From assembly GCA_012522015.1 (NCBI GenBank), contig JAAYLD010000001.1, positions 1 through 32,962 on the forward strand: 32,962 nt of DNA, written 5' to 3'. Both the position numbers and the translations under genes were made by a program. The notes under the pieces are model-generated. The model was not told where the DNA came from and did no database searches. It saw nothing but the letters and a program-made list of their open reading frames with translations. Shown one piece after another: positions 23,680-32,962 of the stretch; positions within the stretch are counted from its first letter, which is position 1; each line of letters begins with the position of its first letter. Source of the DNA: Clostridiales bacterium (lineage in GTDB: Bacteria; Bacillota; Clostridia; Oscillospirales; CAG-272).

Positions 23680-25383
23680 TTATCTTTTATTGTCTATATC
23701 TTTTGTTGCTTCATTCTTTTTGTTTTGTGCCCCTGCGTTTATAACAACAGCACCGCACATAATAGCAACAGCCACCGGTATTGTTATCGCAATAATCATA
23801 TACTGTTTATCAGGCGCATCTTCCTCTTCAGTTTGCTCTGCAAACTCCGATTCAAGCAGGTGCGACTCGCTCTCCGCCGCCTTCTCCGACTCAAGCCGAC
23901 GAGATTCGCTTTCTGCTGCTGCTTTCTCAGACTCGAGTCGGCGTGATTCACTCTCCGCTGCTTCTCTTTCCGCGCGCTCTGACTCAAGCCTTTTAAGCGC
24001 TTCCTTCGCGGCGGCTTCCTCCTCGGCTTTTTCTTCTCCATATGTCTTTATATTTTCAAAGAAATCGCCGTCTTCAGTATTCTGATCGAGGCCAACTGTT
24101 GTACGGTAAAGGCCGAAATACATAGGAGAGTATTTTTTTATCTCTGAAGCAAGGGTAATTTTATTGTTGATACTCCCGTACATCCATCGATAGAACCACG
24201 TCCAGTGCTGAGATTTATGGCACATGAATGCTTCCTGAGAAACAGTAAATGCTGTCTTGCCGCCAAAGGCGTCAAGCGGCTCGTCCCATATCATAGTTAT
24301 TTTACCTTCACCGTAAAGATGAAGATAAGTCTTTGGCACATCCCATACGCCATATTCATCCGCGCTCTCCGGATATTTTTCTGCGTCGGATGACACGGCG
24401 ACAGCCTCAGTCAAGGCATAAGCGGTAAGTATGTGCGTACCGTGACTATATTCTCCATTTAAATCGTGACTGACAACGACTTTCGGGCGGAATCGGCGCA
24501 GCATTTTAACAATAAACTCAACAAAGCTGTCCACACTGTAGCCCTTTGCTGAATATTTCGACCTCGCTTCCGTCAGCGACTCGGAATAAATGTCAGGAAA
24601 ATTACCGCTGACCGGGTAATTCCGTACTCCTGCCACCCATAATCCTTCCAGCATCTCATGGGGGCGGATATATTCATAACTGTGGTCCGAGAGGTACACA
24701 ACTTGTACTGCATAACCAAGCTCTCCGGCATAATACGGCAAAATCCCTGCAAAAAACAAGTGCTCATCGTCTGAGTGAGCTGTCAAGAGGAGAAGATCGG
24801 CTTTTTCGCACGGGGGCTCCCACTGCTCAACATTATCCGGCACCTTCCCCCCTGAAAAAACAGTTATCTCCGCAATAGTATGTCCCCCGGGAAATGAAAG
24901 CGTAATTTCCGTATGATGTTCACCTGTTAGCTCCACAACGTCTACAAATTCATGTAAAAAGCCATATTCCCCGCACGTTTTTTGTATGTTTCCTGCGGAA
25001 AGCGTCCACTCCCCTGCTTTTTTGCCAAATACTATATACAAAGAGCCTATGAGCACATCACTTTTTATTGTGACTGTCGCCCCATCCGATGATGACGATG
25101 CGTATTTTTCTATGCTTCTGTCTGTGAGATGTCTGGCATTTTTAAATCCGGATGAGTTGATTTCACACGTCTTTGTTATGTCCTCCGCTAACACTGCCGG
25201 ATCCTCTGATGCTACATTTTCAGCAGCATCAGCACTTACTGTGTCAGCATCGGCGGCCTCAGCTCTCACAAAAACGTTCATCGAGACGACAGTTGACACT
25301 ATCATTATAAAAGCGATGGACGCAACTATCAGCCTTATGCTTTTTTCTTTTGTTGCTTTTTTACAATTCGGTAAATTTCTCAT
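23680..25383 (-). CDS. Secreted, membrane-anchored PIG-L family deacetylase with coiled-coil stalk
   Basis: Domain order: signal peptide or signal anchor (15-42), an Ala/Asp-rich linker, a beta-sandwich-like region (75-180) that resembles discoidin-type carbohydrate-binding domains, then a PIG-L (LmbE) deacetylase domain (195-330) with zinc motifs TAHSDDEHLF (202-207) and SHDLNGEYSHGTH (306-317). PIG-L enzymes remove acetyl groups from GlcNAc-type sugars. After about residue 450 come charged heptad-like repeats of 13-14 residues (SESRRLESEKAA) forming a coiled-coil stalk, a transmembrane helix (528-550) and a short basic tail. The layout suggests an enzyme held off the outer membrane surface to act on cell-wall or external glycans. 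The promoter TAAAAT lies only six bases before the ATG and no ribosome site is seen, so the mRNA may be leaderless. Confidence 0.88.
   Translation of the reverse strand: MRNLPNCKKATKEKSIRLIVASIAFIMIVSTVVSMNVFVRAEAADADTVSADAAENVASEDPAVLAEDITKTCEINSSGFKNARHLTDRSIEKYASSSSDGATVTIKSDVLIGSLYIVFGKKAGEWTLSAGNIQKTCGEYGFLHEFVDVVELTGEHHTEITLSFPGGHTIAEITVFSGGKVPDNVEQWEPPCEKADLLLLTAHSDDEHLFFAGILPYYAGELGYAVQVVYLSDHSYEYIRPHEMLEGLWVAGVRNYPVSGNFPDIYSESLTEARSKYSAKGYSVDSFVEFIVKMLRRFRPKVVVSHDLNGEYSHGTHILTAYALTEAVAVSSDAEKYPESADEYGVWDVPKTYLHLYGEGKITMIWDEPLDAFGGKTAFTVSQEAFMCHKSQHWTWFYRWMYGSINNKITLASEIKKYSPMYFGLYRTTVGLDQNTEDGDFFENIKTYGEEKAEEEAAAKEALKRLESERAEREAAESESRRLESEKAAAESESRRLESEKAAESESHLLESEFAEQTEEEDAPDKQYMIIAITIPVAVAIMCGAVVINAGAQNKKNEATKDIDNKR
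23836..23955 (-). repeat. Coding repeats of the coiled-coil stalk
   Basis: Three tandem units at residues 477-490, 491-503 and 504-516 on the pattern ESESRRLESEKAA, with the third diverging. Units are 42, 39 and 39 bp, so copy number could vary without a frameshift. Confidence 0.8.
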
Positions 25384-25389
25384 ACTAAA

Positions 25390-25418
25390 ATTTTAAGGTT
25401 TCCGACAAGACTTGTCAA
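25390..25418 (-). promoter_or_regulatory. Promoter of the PIG-L gene with overlapping palindrome
   Basis: On the minus strand TTGACA, a 17-bp spacer and TAAAAT (25395-25390). GACAAG (25404-25409) and CTTGTC (25411-25416) form a perfect inverted repeat with a single central base, overlapping the -35 box and spacer; it looks like a repressor site. Confidence 0.7.
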
Positions 25419-25499
25419 TTACAAAATCCGACGGAAACTTTATTTATTTATAATTGCCTGCATTGAAGCTTTTTACAAATAATACTCATTTTTATAATG

Positions 25500-26573
25500 T
25501 TATATTCTCTCAACGATGGCGCTTGCCATCTCAAAGCAGCCAACTGACGGCCCGCCTGCCGCTATGTCTGCCGTCCGCAGTCCCGCTCTGATAGCTTCTC
25601 TGACTGCGCGCTCAACATCGTCCGCAGCTTCGGGCATATCAAGCGATAGCCTAAGCATCATTGCCGCTGAAAGAATCGTCGCAAGCGGGTTTGCCTTGCC
25701 TGTGCCGGCTATGTCGGGGGCAGACCCGTGTATCGGCTCATAAAGCCCCCGTTTGCCTTCGCCAAGTGATGCAGACGGCAGCATTCCGATTGAGCCTGTT
25801 ATCTGTGACGCTTCATCCGACAGAATATCGCCGAACATATTGCTTGTTACAATGACGTCAAACTGGCCTGGATCCCGGATAAGCTGCATTGCTGCATTGT
25901 CGACAAGCATATCGGAATACTCAATGTCCGGATATTCTGCCGCCAGTCTGTGCATAACCTCACGCCACAGGCGCGAGCTCTCGAGAACATTGGCTTTATC
26001 AATACTCGTCAGCTTCCGGCGTCGTCCGCGCGCCATCTCAAACGCAACTCTGCCTATGCGCTCTATTTCACCTGTGCCATAGCACTCCGTATCATATGCC
26101 TCAATGCCAAATTTACCCTCGCGTCGGCCTCTTTCGCCGTAATATATGCCGCCTGTAAGCTCGCGAACGATGACAAGATCAAATCCCGTGCCCTCGCATG
26201 CCGATTTTAAGGGGCAGGCAGACGCAAGCTCCGGAAAAAGGCGTGCCGGACGTATGTTTGCATACAGCCCCATCGCTTCTCTCACACCAAGAAGCGCTCG
26301 TTCAGGACGAAGATGACCGGGAAGCGTGTCCCACTTCGGCCCGCCGACGGCGCCAAGAAGAACGCTGTCAGCGGCAAGGCAAGCATCTACGGATGACTTC
26401 GGCAGCGGCTCGCCATATTTGTCAATGGCGCACCCGCCTGCTATAACGTCTGTGAAGGTAAACTTGCAGCCGTATTTTTCTCCTATTTTTCGGAGAACGC
26501 GGATAGCGGCATCTGTTATCTCAGGCCCTATTCCATCGCCTGCGACAACAGCGATATTGAATTCACACCTCAC
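25500..26573 (-). CDS. leuB: 3-Isopropylmalate dehydrogenase
   Basis: Oxidative decarboxylation of 3-isopropylmalate to 2-oxoisocaproate with NAD+; it can also serve 3-methylmalate on the citramalate route. Blocks: [32 protein letters not shown] with the substrate arginine, [13 protein letters not shown], the conserved Lys in [18 protein letters not shown], the metal-binding [27 protein letters not shown], and [20 protein letters not shown]. The 357 residues match the family. The start is GTG, overlapping the leuD TGA (GTGA), with GGGAGGG six bases upstream, so the non-ATG start is well supported and translation is coupled. It is the last gene of the operon. Confidence 0.97.
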   Translation of the reverse strand: MRCEFNIAVVAGDGIGPEITDAAIRVLRKIGEKYGCKFTFTDVIAGGCAIDKYGEPLPKSSVDACLAADSVLLGAVGGPKWDTLPGHLRPERALLGVREAMGLYANIRPARLFPELASACPLKSACEGTGFDLVIVRELTGGIYYGERGRREGKFGIEAYDTECYGTGEIERIGRVAFEMARGRRRKLTSIDKANVLESSRLWREVMHRLAAEYPDIEYSDMLVDNAAMQLIRDPGQFDVIVTSNMFGDILSDEASQITGSIGMLPSASLGEGKRGLYEPIHGSAPDIAGTGKANPLATILSAAMMLRLSLDMPEAADDVERAVREAIRAGLRTADIAAGGPSVGCFEMASAIVERI

Positions 26574-27052
26574 AGTTTTCCCTCCCTGACGGCGGCGAGC
26601 AGTCCTCCGGACTCAATTATTGCCATCAAAAACGGCGGGAATGCCGCGAAGTTTGCTGATGTGCCCTTCGTTTCGTTAACAATAACACCAGTGTCAAAAT
26701 CAACCGTGAGAACGTCGCCCTCGTCCACATCGACATCACACTCAACAATCGGAAGCCCGATATTGATAGCGTTACGGTAGAAAATTCGTGCGAAACTTTT
26801 TGCGACGACGCACGCAATCCCGCTTTCCTTTATAGCTATCGGCGCATGCTCACGGGAAGAACCGCAGCCAAAGTTTGCGCCGGCAACGATTATGTCGCCC
26901 TTTTTGACTCGACTGACAAACGTCGGGTCAAGATCCTCCATACAGTGAGCGGCAAGTTCCTTCGGATTTGATGTGTTGAGATAGCGAGCCGGTATAATAA
27001 CGTCTGTGTCGACGTTATCGTTATATCTTATGACATTACCTTTTATTTTCAT
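26570..27052 (-). CDS. leuD: 3-Isopropylmalate dehydratase, small subunit
   Basis: The swivelling domain that joins LeuC to isomerise 2-isopropylmalate to 3-isopropylmalate. At 160 residues it is the short type paired with the roughly 420-440-residue LeuC of Clostridia and archaea. Motifs are [26 protein letters not shown] (substrate phosphate/carboxylate binding), [15 protein letters not shown] and the TGVI...G C-terminal loop. GGAGG lies nine bases before the ATG. It starts 18 bases after leuC and overlaps leuB by four bases. Confidence 0.97.
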   Translation of the reverse strand: MKIKGNVIRYNDNVDTDVIIPARYLNTSNPKELAAHCMEDLDPTFVSRVKKGDIIVAGANFGCGSSREHAPIAIKESGIACVVAKSFARIFYRNAINIGLPIVECDVDVDEGDVLTVDFDTGVIVNETKGTSANFAAFPPFLMAIIESGGLLAAVREGKL

Positions 27053-27070
27053 GTGATAATACCTCCACCA

Positions 27071-28390
27071 TCAAATAGCAGGTGCCAGCTTACCCGCAAC
27101 AGCGGATGCTGCAGCTACAGCTGGGCTTGCAAGGTAAACCTCGCTCTTCGGATGGCCCATGCGGCCGACGAAATTCCTGTTTGTTGTGGCAACACAGCGC
27201 TCGCCCTCAGCCAGTATACCCATGTAACCGCCGAGGCATGGCCCGCAAGTCGGCGTTGAAACAACGCAGCCGGCTTCGATAAACTGGCGCAAAAGGCCCA
27301 TTTCCATAGCATCAAGGTATATTTTCTGTGTCGCCGGTATGATTATTACGCGCACGCCGGGTGCGACGTGGTGTCCGCGCATAACTTCAGCTGCAATGAT
27401 CAAATCCTCAAGACGGCCGTTTGTGCAGGAACCGATAACAACTTGATCAATCGGAATATCGCCAATTTCATCAAATGTGCGTGTGTTTTCCGGCAGATGC
27501 GGGAAAGCAACAGTTTGACGCACCTCGGTAAGATCAATCTCGTACGTTTTTTCGTACTCGGCATCCGGGTCGGCTTCGTAAATGCGCGGCTCGTCACCGC
27601 CATGCTCTTTTATATACTCTATGGTTTTATCATCAACCGGGAAAATTCCGTTTTTCGCACCGGCTTCAATCGCCATGTTTGCAATACACAGCCTGTCGGA
27701 TACGGAAAGCGTATGCACGCCCGCTCCCGTAAACTCCATTGACTTATAAAGAGCACCGTCGACACCTATCATGCCGATTATATGCAAAATCAAGTCTTTA
27801 CCGGTTACATACCGCCCAAGCTTGCCGGTTAAATTAAAGCGCAGAGCGCCCGGAACCTTGAGCCAAACTTCGCCCGTAGCCATGGCTGCTGCCATGTCTG
27901 TCGAGCCTATACCCGTTGAGAAAGCGCCAAGCGCGCCATACGTGCAGGTATGGCTGTCGGCACCGATAACAAGATCGCCTGAGGTGACAAGCCCGCGCTC
28001 CGGAATGAGAGCGTGCTCGACTCCCATCTCACCAACATCAAAATAATTTACAATGCCATGCTTTTTTGCAAATGTGCGAACGCATTTGCACTGCTCGGCA
28101 GCTTTTATATCTTTGTTCGGCGTAAAGTGATCCATTACAAGCGCAATTTTTTCGCCGTCAAAGACACCCCTCGCCCCGGTTTTATCAAATTCGGTTATCG
28201 CAACGGGCGATGTTATGTCGTTGCCAAGTACAAGGTCAACGTTTGCCATAACAATCTCGCCCGGTGATACGTAATCTTTGCCTGCGTGAGCAGCTATTAT
28301 TTTCTGCGTCATCGTCATCGGGCGGGGCGGAGAAGCATCTGATGATAACAGTGTCTTTTTATTCTTATCTGCTGTCATATTCGTATTCAT
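27071..28390 (-). CDS. leuC: 3-Isopropylmalate dehydratase, large subunit
   Basis: An aconitase-family subunit holding a [4Fe-4S] cluster; it acts with LeuD, on isopropylmalate and probably on citramalate. Cluster cysteines are in VIGSCTNGR and in [36 protein letters not shown] near residue 140 and the [12 protein letters not shown] segment are also typical. I start at the ATG at 28390, one base past the cimA stop, with GGAG ten bases upstream; a TTG at 28423 in frame would only add residues unlike the family. The first 25 residues or so (Asn, Thr and Lys rich) before [11 protein letters not shown] exceed the usual start, so the true N terminus may even be at a later Met. 439 residues. Confidence 0.95.
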   Translation of the reverse strand: MNTNMTADKNKKTLLSSDASPPRPMTMTQKIIAAHAGKDYVSPGEIVMANVDLVLGNDITSPVAITEFDKTGARGVFDGEKIALVMDHFTPNKDIKAAEQCKCVRTFAKKHGIVNYFDVGEMGVEHALIPERGLVTSGDLVIGADSHTCTYGALGAFSTGIGSTDMAAAMATGEVWLKVPGALRFNLTGKLGRYVTGKDLILHIIGMIGVDGALYKSMEFTGAGVHTLSVSDRLCIANMAIEAGAKNGIFPVDDKTIEYIKEHGGDEPRIYEADPDAEYEKTYEIDLTEVRQTVAFPHLPENTRTFDEIGDIPIDQVVIGSCTNGRLEDLIIAAEVMRGHHVAPGVRVIIIPATQKIYLDAMEMGLLRQFIEAGCVVSTPTCGPCLGGYMGILAEGERCVATTNRNFVGRMGHPKSEVYLASPAVAAASAVAGKLAPAI

Positions 28391-28391
28391 A

Positions 28392-29969
28392 TTACACATT
28401 CTCCATAAACAACTTATACTCAAGCGAATCTACAAGAGCCACAAAACTTGCCTCGATTATGTCGGAGGAAGCACCGACTGTTGTCCATGTTGTTCGTCCG
28501 TCGGTACTTTCTATTAAAACTCTGACGCGTGAACCTGTTGCTTTCCCTAACTCAAGCACGCGCACCTTGTAGTCAATGAGGTACACATCGTTCAGCGCGG
28601 GATAAAACGTGCTGATAGCGCGACGCAGGGCAAGGTCAAGTGCGTGGACGGGTCCGTTGCCCATCGCGGCGGCAACTTCCGCTCCATCACCGACAATGAT
28701 TTTTACCATGGCATTTGCCGAAAGTTCACTGTCAAGATGCGGGAACTCGACACTTGTCTTATACATAGAAACGGTGAAGTGCGGTTTATATGTGCCGAGT
28801 ACACGCCTTACCATCAACTCAAAGCTTGCGTCAGCCGCTTCAAACTGATACCCCTGATGCTCAAGCTCCTTTAAGCGTTCGAGTATCGCTGCTGTTTCCG
28901 GCGAATCCTTCGTCAGGTGGGGGGCTATATCCTTAAGTTTAAGCAGTATAGCGCGTTTTCCGGCCACTTCCGATAATAGGAAGCGACGGCTGTTGCCGAC
29001 AGACTCCGGCTCTATGTGCTCAAAGGAGCGCGCAATCTTGTCGACACCGTCGATGTGCATTCCGCCTTTATGTGCAAAGGCACTTTTCCCGACATAAGGT
29101 TTGTTTCCCGGAATAGACTTATTTGATATCTCTGCTATTCGCACCGCTGTTTTGGCGAGCGTTTCAATCCGTCCGTTAACACAGCCATATCCTGATTTTA
29201 GCTGTAAATCCGGGATTATAATGCTGAGATCGGCATTGCCGCAGCGTTCACCTATGCCGTTGAACGTTCCCTGCACGTGAATGCAGCCTGCCTCAACCGC
29301 AAGAAGCGTATTTGCGACAGCACATCCTGTGTCGTTGTGGCAGTGTATGCCAATGCGAACATCCGGAAACTCCTCTACCACACGCTTTACGATATTGTAT
29401 AGCGGAAGCGGCTGCATCCCGCCGTTTGTGTCGCAAAGGCATATAACATCGGCTCCGCTTTCCACCGCCGTGCGTAAAACAGATATGGTATATTCGGGGT
29501 TAGCCATGTAACCGTCGAAGAAATGCTCGGCGTCAAATATTACCTCTCGCCCGTTTTCCTTGATATATCGCACTGTATCAGCGACAAACATAAGGTTTTC
29601 TTCAAGTGTGACGCCAAGCACCTCACGTACATGAAGATCCCATGACTTACCGAAAACTGAAACGCATGGCGTGCCGGCGGCAAGCAAAGCATTGACGTTT
29701 GCGTCATCGCGGGCGGCAACATCCTTTCTCCGTGTACTGCCAAATGAGACTAACTTTGCGTTTTTTAGTTCCAGCGATTGAGCGCGCTTGAAAAATTCCA
29801 TATCCTTAGGATTTGAGAAGGGATTTCCCGCTTCGATATAGCGCACACCGAACTCATCGAGCGTACGCACTATCATCAGCTTGTCGGTTACAGAAAACGA
29901 TACCCCCTCGGCCTGCGCGCCATCGCGTAGTGTCGTATCAAGGATTTCAATTCTTTTCATAGTCTTCAT
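28392..29969 (-). CDS. cimA: Citramalate synthase
   Basis: Condenses pyruvate with acetyl-CoA to (R)-citramalate, the threonine-independent start of isoleucine synthesis. Catalytic-domain signatures are [32 protein letters not shown] (characteristic of CimA), [20 protein letters not shown] with metal-binding histidines, and [30 protein letters not shown] and the C-terminal regulatory domain, like that of LeuA and possibly sensing isoleucine, complete the 525 residues. The start at 29969 overlaps the end of leuA by 23 bases and has GGAG nine bases upstream. A second ATG three codons later is possible. Homocitrate synthase is less likely because EHFFDGY and the long C-terminal domain fit CimA. 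Confidence 0.94.
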   Translation of the reverse strand: MKTMKRIEILDTTLRDGAQAEGVSFSVTDKLMIVRTLDEFGVRYIEAGNPFSNPKDMEFFKRAQSLELKNAKLVSFGSTRRKDVAARDDANVNALLAAGTPCVSVFGKSWDLHVREVLGVTLEENLMFVADTVRYIKENGREVIFDAEHFFDGYMANPEYTISVLRTAVESGADVICLCDTNGGMQPLPLYNIVKRVVEEFPDVRIGIHCHNDTGCAVANTLLAVEAGCIHVQGTFNGIGERCGNADLSIIIPDLQLKSGYGCVNGRIETLAKTAVRIAEISNKSIPGNKPYVGKSAFAHKGGMHIDGVDKIARSFEHIEPESVGNSRRFLLSEVAGKRAILLKLKDIAPHLTKDSPETAAILERLKELEHQGYQFEAADASFELMVRRVLGTYKPHFTVSMYKTSVEFPHLDSELSANAMVKIIVGDGAEVAAAMGNGPVHALDLALRRAISTFYPALNDVYLIDYKVRVLELGKATGSRVRVLIESTDGRTTWTTVGASSDIIEASFVALVDSLEYKLFMENV

Positions 29970-31530
29970 CGTACCGATCTCCCATTTCCACGAGCTTATT
30001 TATACCATTGATATAAGCAAGTATGCTTGCCTCCATAATATCGACAGAAAGCCCGTGCCCGGTGATCAGGTGTTTTCCAGAGCGCAACTTTATAACGACC
30101 TCGCCAAGCGCATCCTCGCCGCTTGAAATTGAATGAATTGAATAATCCTCAAGTTTTCTTTCCGGAGCTTCTACTATCTTATCGATAGCGTTATACGCAG
30201 CGTTGACGGGGCCATCACCGAGGGCAACATCCTCAAAAGTCTCCCCGTCGCGCTCAAGTACGACTGTACACATTGATTTTACGAGATTGCCTGACTGTAA
30301 ATCAAAGCGGACGAGCTTATAGGCACCGTTCTTTGTAGTGAGCCTATTGTTGATAATAGCTTCAATATCGCTGTCGCTAACTACCTTTTTCTTGTCGCAC
30401 AGCACCTTAAATTCTTCAAAAAACTTATTTATCTGCTCATCGTTAAGTTTATACCCAAGCTCCTCAACACGCTCTTTAAACGCGTGGCGTCCGCTGTGCT
30501 TGCCAAGAACTATCCTGCTCTTTGTAAGCCCGATAGATTCAGGCATCATAATCTCATATGTCGTTCTTTCCGCCATAATGCCGTGCTGATGTATGCCGCT
30601 TTCGTGTGAAAAAGCATTAGCTCCGACAATAGCTTTATTGAGCGGCACCGGAACACCAACAATGCCGTAAACAAGCCTACTCGCACGGTAAATCTGCGTC
30701 GTGTCAATACGGCAGGTGGCGCCGAAATAATCGCGGCGCGTTGCAAGCGCCATTACAATTTCTTCAAGCGCCGCGTTCCCTGCGCGCTCACCAAGTCCGT
30801 TTATTGTGCACTCGACTTGCCCGGCCCCCGCAGAAACAGCGGCAAGCGAGTTTGCAACTGCCATGCCGAGATCGTTGTGGCAGTGAACAGACACTATGGC
30901 TTCTCCGATATTCGGTACATTTTCGTAGAGGTACCGTATCAGCCACACCATTTTTTCAGGAACCGTATACCCGACTGTATCCGGTATGTTCACACAGCTG
31001 GCGCCCGCCTCAATTGCCGTCGTTATAATGCGTGCAAGAAAAGCAGGATCGCTTCTTGTAGCATCTTCCGCTGAAAACTCGACATTCCGGCACTTTGAGC
31101 GCGCATACGCTACCATTTCGCGCGTACGTTCGAGTACTTCCTCCGGCTTCATGCGGAGCTTATACTCCATGTGTACGGGCGATGTCGATATGAATGTGTG
31201 TATCATAGGTGCCGCTGCTTTGCGCGTCGCCTCATATGCTGCGTCTATGTCCTTTTTAAGCGCACGTGCTAAGGATGCTACCATCGAATCCTTTATAGTT
31301 TCGGCTATACGGCTGACGGACTCAAAGTCGCCAGGAGATGAAACGGCAAATCCTGCTTCAATGACATCTACGCGCAGGCGCTCAAGCTGCTTCGCAATCT
31401 CAAGCTTTTCTTCAATATTCATGCTGCATCCGGGAGATTGTTCCCCGTCTCGCAAAGTTGTATCAAAAATTCTAATGATACGATCCAAGTTAGCATCCTC
31501 CAGCCATTTTGTCATAGTTATATTTGTCAT
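29947..31530 (-). CDS. leuA: 2-Isopropylmalate synthase
   Basis: First committed step of leucine synthesis: acetyl-CoA plus 2-oxoisovalerate. Blocks: [65 protein letters not shown] (metal His), [17 protein letters not shown] and [13 protein letters not shown]. After residue 400 is the regulatory domain that binds leucine in the family ([37 protein letters not shown]). 527 residues is normal. The ribosome site is weak (GAAG); ATG at 31515 is an alternative. It begins ten bases after the ilvD stop and overlaps cimA, so all are one transcript. Confidence 0.96.
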   Translation of the reverse strand: MTNITMTKWLEDANLDRIIRIFDTTLRDGEQSPGCSMNIEEKLEIAKQLERLRVDVIEAGFAVSSPGDFESVSRIAETIKDSMVASLARALKKDIDAAYEATRKAAAPMIHTFISTSPVHMEYKLRMKPEEVLERTREMVAYARSKCRNVEFSAEDATRSDPAFLARIITTAIEAGASCVNIPDTVGYTVPEKMVWLIRYLYENVPNIGEAIVSVHCHNDLGMAVANSLAAVSAGAGQVECTINGLGERAGNAALEEIVMALATRRDYFGATCRIDTTQIYRASRLVYGIVGVPVPLNKAIVGANAFSHESGIHQHGIMAERTTYEIMMPESIGLTKSRIVLGKHSGRHAFKERVEELGYKLNDEQINKFFEEFKVLCDKKKVVSDSDIEAIINNRLTTKNGAYKLVRFDLQSGNLVKSMCTVVLERDGETFEDVALGDGPVNAAYNAIDKIVEAPERKLEDYSIHSISSGEDALGEVVIKLRSGKHLITGHGLSVDIMEASILAYINGINKLVEMGDRYDEDYEKN

Positions 31531-31540
31531 AATTTCTTCG

Positions 31541-32962
31541 TCAATCTATCACCGCGCCCCTTGACGCTGACGAAACGGCGCGTGCGTATCTCTTAATGTA
31601 ACCATCAAGCGTTCTTCCCTTGTCGTTGTCACAGCCCGCGGCAGCTTTAGCTTCTATTTCGGCACGGCGCACAGCAAGCTGCTCCTCGTCAACAAGAAGA
31701 TCAATTTTATAATTCGGAATATCAATAGATATAATGTCGCCCTCGCGTACAAGAGCTATTGGGCCGCCTCTTGCCGCCTCCGGCGAAATATGGCCAATTG
31801 CCGCCCCGCGCGTCGCTCCGGAAAAACGGCCGTCCGTTACGAGCGCCACTTCACGGTCAAGACCCATACCGGCAATGGCTGAAGTCGGGGACAGCATCTC
31901 ACGCATACCGGGTCCGCCTGATGGCCCCTCATAGCGAATGACAACTACGTCGCCCGGTACAATTTTGCCTGACATTATCGCTCCAATCGCTTCTTCCTCC
32001 GAGTCAAAGACGCGGGCCGGGCCTTTATGTGTCAACATTTCGGGCGCTACGGCGCTGCGTTTGACAACAGCACCCTCAGGCGCGAGTGAACCAAAGAGCA
32101 CAGCAAGCCCACCGGTAGGTGAATACGGATCTGATACAGGACGGATTACGTCGCGGTTGTAAACGACCGCATTTGATGCGTTTTCAGCGATTGTTTTACC
32201 TGTTACCGTCGGGAGGGTGCCATCGAACAACCCTGCCTCAATGAGCTGCGCTATCACAGCATACACTCCGCCTGCCTCATATAAATCCTGCATATGGTAA
32301 GGCCCTGCCGGCGCAAGTCTGCAAAGATTCGGCGTGCGCTCGCTTATCTCATTTACAAGTGTAAGCGGCACATCAACTCCTGCTTCGCGCGCTATTGCCG
32401 TCAGGTGAAGTATTGTATTTGTCGAGCAGCCAAGAGCCATGTCAAGGGCAAGAGCATTTTTAAATGCTGCCGGAGTAAGTATATCAAGAGCGCGCACCCC
32501 GCGCCTCCAAAGTTCCATAACCTGCCTGCCTGCTTCCCGTGCAAGGCGCTGTCGCGCAGCATAAACGGCAGGAATCGTGCCGTTTCCGGGAAGGGCAATG
32601 CCGACAGCCTCGCAGAGGCAGTTCATCGAGTTTGCCGTAAACATACCCGAGCAGGAACCGCAGCCGGGGCAGGCATTTTCTTCGTAATAATTAAGCTCCG
32701 CGTCACCTATCTTACCGGCGCTGTATGCCCCCACGGCCTCAAAAACACTGTTTAAGTCCATGCAGCGCCCGTCGCGTCCAATGAGCGACAACATAGGGCC
32801 GCCGGAGACAAAAATGGTAGGTAAATTAAGCCTTGCTGCCGCCATCAGCATACCGGGAACGATTTTATCGCAGTTCGGGATAAAAACAAGCGCATCAAGC
32901 GCGTGAGCACGCACCATACATTCAACCGTATCTGCGATAAGCTCTCTTGTCGGCAGCGAATA
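31541..32962 (-). CDS. ilvD: Dihydroxy-acid dehydratase, partial
   Basis: Dehydrates dihydroxy-isovalerate and -methylvalerate in branched-chain amino acid synthesis. The frame is open to the right edge, where it reads [20 protein letters not shown], so the N-terminal part (about 80 residues, with the first cluster Cys region) lies outside the window. Visible are [81 protein letters not shown] and [23 protein letters not shown] 2Fe-2S or 4Fe-4S cluster is bound by Cys residues of these blocks. It is the most upstream gene of the operon seen here; the promoter and any leader are off the window. Confidence 0.95.
   Translation of the reverse strand, partial: YSLPTRELIADTVECMVRAHALDALVFIPNCDKIVPGMLMAAARLNLPTIFVSGGPMLSLIGRDGRCMDLNSVFEAVGAYSAGKIGDAELNYYEENACPGCGSCSGMFTANSMNCLCEAVGIALPGNGTIPAVYAARQRLAREAGRQVMELWRRGVRALDILTPAAFKNALALDMALGCSTNTILHLTAIAREAGVDVPLTLVNEISERTPNLCRLAPAGPYHMQDLYEAGGVYAVIAQLIEAGLFDGTLPTVTGKTIAENASNAVVYNRDVIRPVSDPYSPTGGLAVLFGSLAPEGAVVKRSAVAPEMLTHKGPARVFDSEEEAIGAIMSGKIVPGDVVVIRYEGPSGGPGMREMLSPTSAIAGMGLDREVALVTDGRFSGATRGAAIGHISPEAARGGPIALVREGDIISIDIPNYKIDLLVDEEQLAVRRAEIEAKAAAGCDNDKGRTLDGYIKRYARAVSSASRGAVID

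Noticed and set aside
25395-25441. Hairpin AAAGTTTCCG/CGGAAACCTT as the leuB terminator
   Set aside because: It has one mismatch, a 27-base loop and no clean U-run, and it overlaps the PIG-L promoter.
1-32962. CRISPR array, insertion sequence or prophage
   Set aside because: No spaced direct repeats, transposase, integrase or phage structural genes were seen.

Overview
The window looks like chromosomal DNA from an anaerobic low-to-mid-GC Firmicute, most likely an uncultured Clostridia/Oscillospirales-type organism. This is an inference. The support is the strong GGAGG-type ribosome binding sites, consensus TTGACA/TATAAT promoters, rho-independent hairpin terminators, a CCA-encoding tRNA gene, monoderm-style lipoprotein and membrane-anchored proteins, and the gene families present. 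No 16S or other decisive taxonomic marker is in the window.

Layout. (1) 1-5.2 kb is accessory and decaying: an intact alpha/beta hydrolase with a paired EF-hand insert, then a broken SGNH hydrolase, an ABC exporter broken by two frameshifts and a nonsense codon, and a membrane-anchored protein split at a run of eight C. A 419-bp stretch without genes separates these from tRNA-Arg(CCT). (2) 5.5-13.4 kb, mostly minus strand, is housekeeping: gap, a WecG/TagA/CpsF glycosyltransferase overlapping a phosphoglucomutase, biotin-protein ligase, a divergent prephenate-dehydratase-like protein, and htpG. (3) 13.5-21.7 kb, plus strand: a lipoprotein, then a methionine block (Met-rich leader peptide, attenuator-like terminator, metY, metA), followed by polA, gpsA and a histidine phosphatase. 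(4) 22-25.4 kb: an Rnk/GreA-C-type protein, a 559-bp gap holding a promoter without an obvious gene, an O6-alkylguanine-DNA alkyltransferase, and a secreted membrane-anchored PIG-L deacetylase. (5) 25.5-32.96 kb, minus strand: a compact operon ilvD (cut by the window edge)-leuA-cimA-leuC-leuD-leuB.

How the genes work together. metA carries Glu111, the residue associated with acetyl-CoA use, so it should make O-acetylhomoserine, which metY converts to homocysteine with sulfide. The unit starts at a near-perfect promoter and is preceded by a 57-codon ORF that begins M-R-M-Q-M-Q-M-R-M-K-M (seven Met in fifteen codons). A strong intrinsic terminator lies between that ORF and metY. This is the layout of ribosome-mediated transcription attenuation by methionine supply. 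It is notable because Firmicutes usually control these genes with SAM riboswitches or Met T-boxes, and I see neither here. The leu operon has both isopropylmalate synthase and citramalate synthase. It can therefore feed leucine and, from pyruvate and acetyl-CoA, the 2-oxobutyrate needed for isoleucine, sharing LeuCD and LeuB.

The strongest candidate for a previously undescribed system is the Met leader/attenuator at 14576-14866. Other points worth checking are the EF-hand hydrolase, the G8 tract as a possible phase switch, the possibly leaderless PIG-L transcript with an operator-like palindrome, the divergent PDT-like protein, and a possible ATT start for the biotin ligase.
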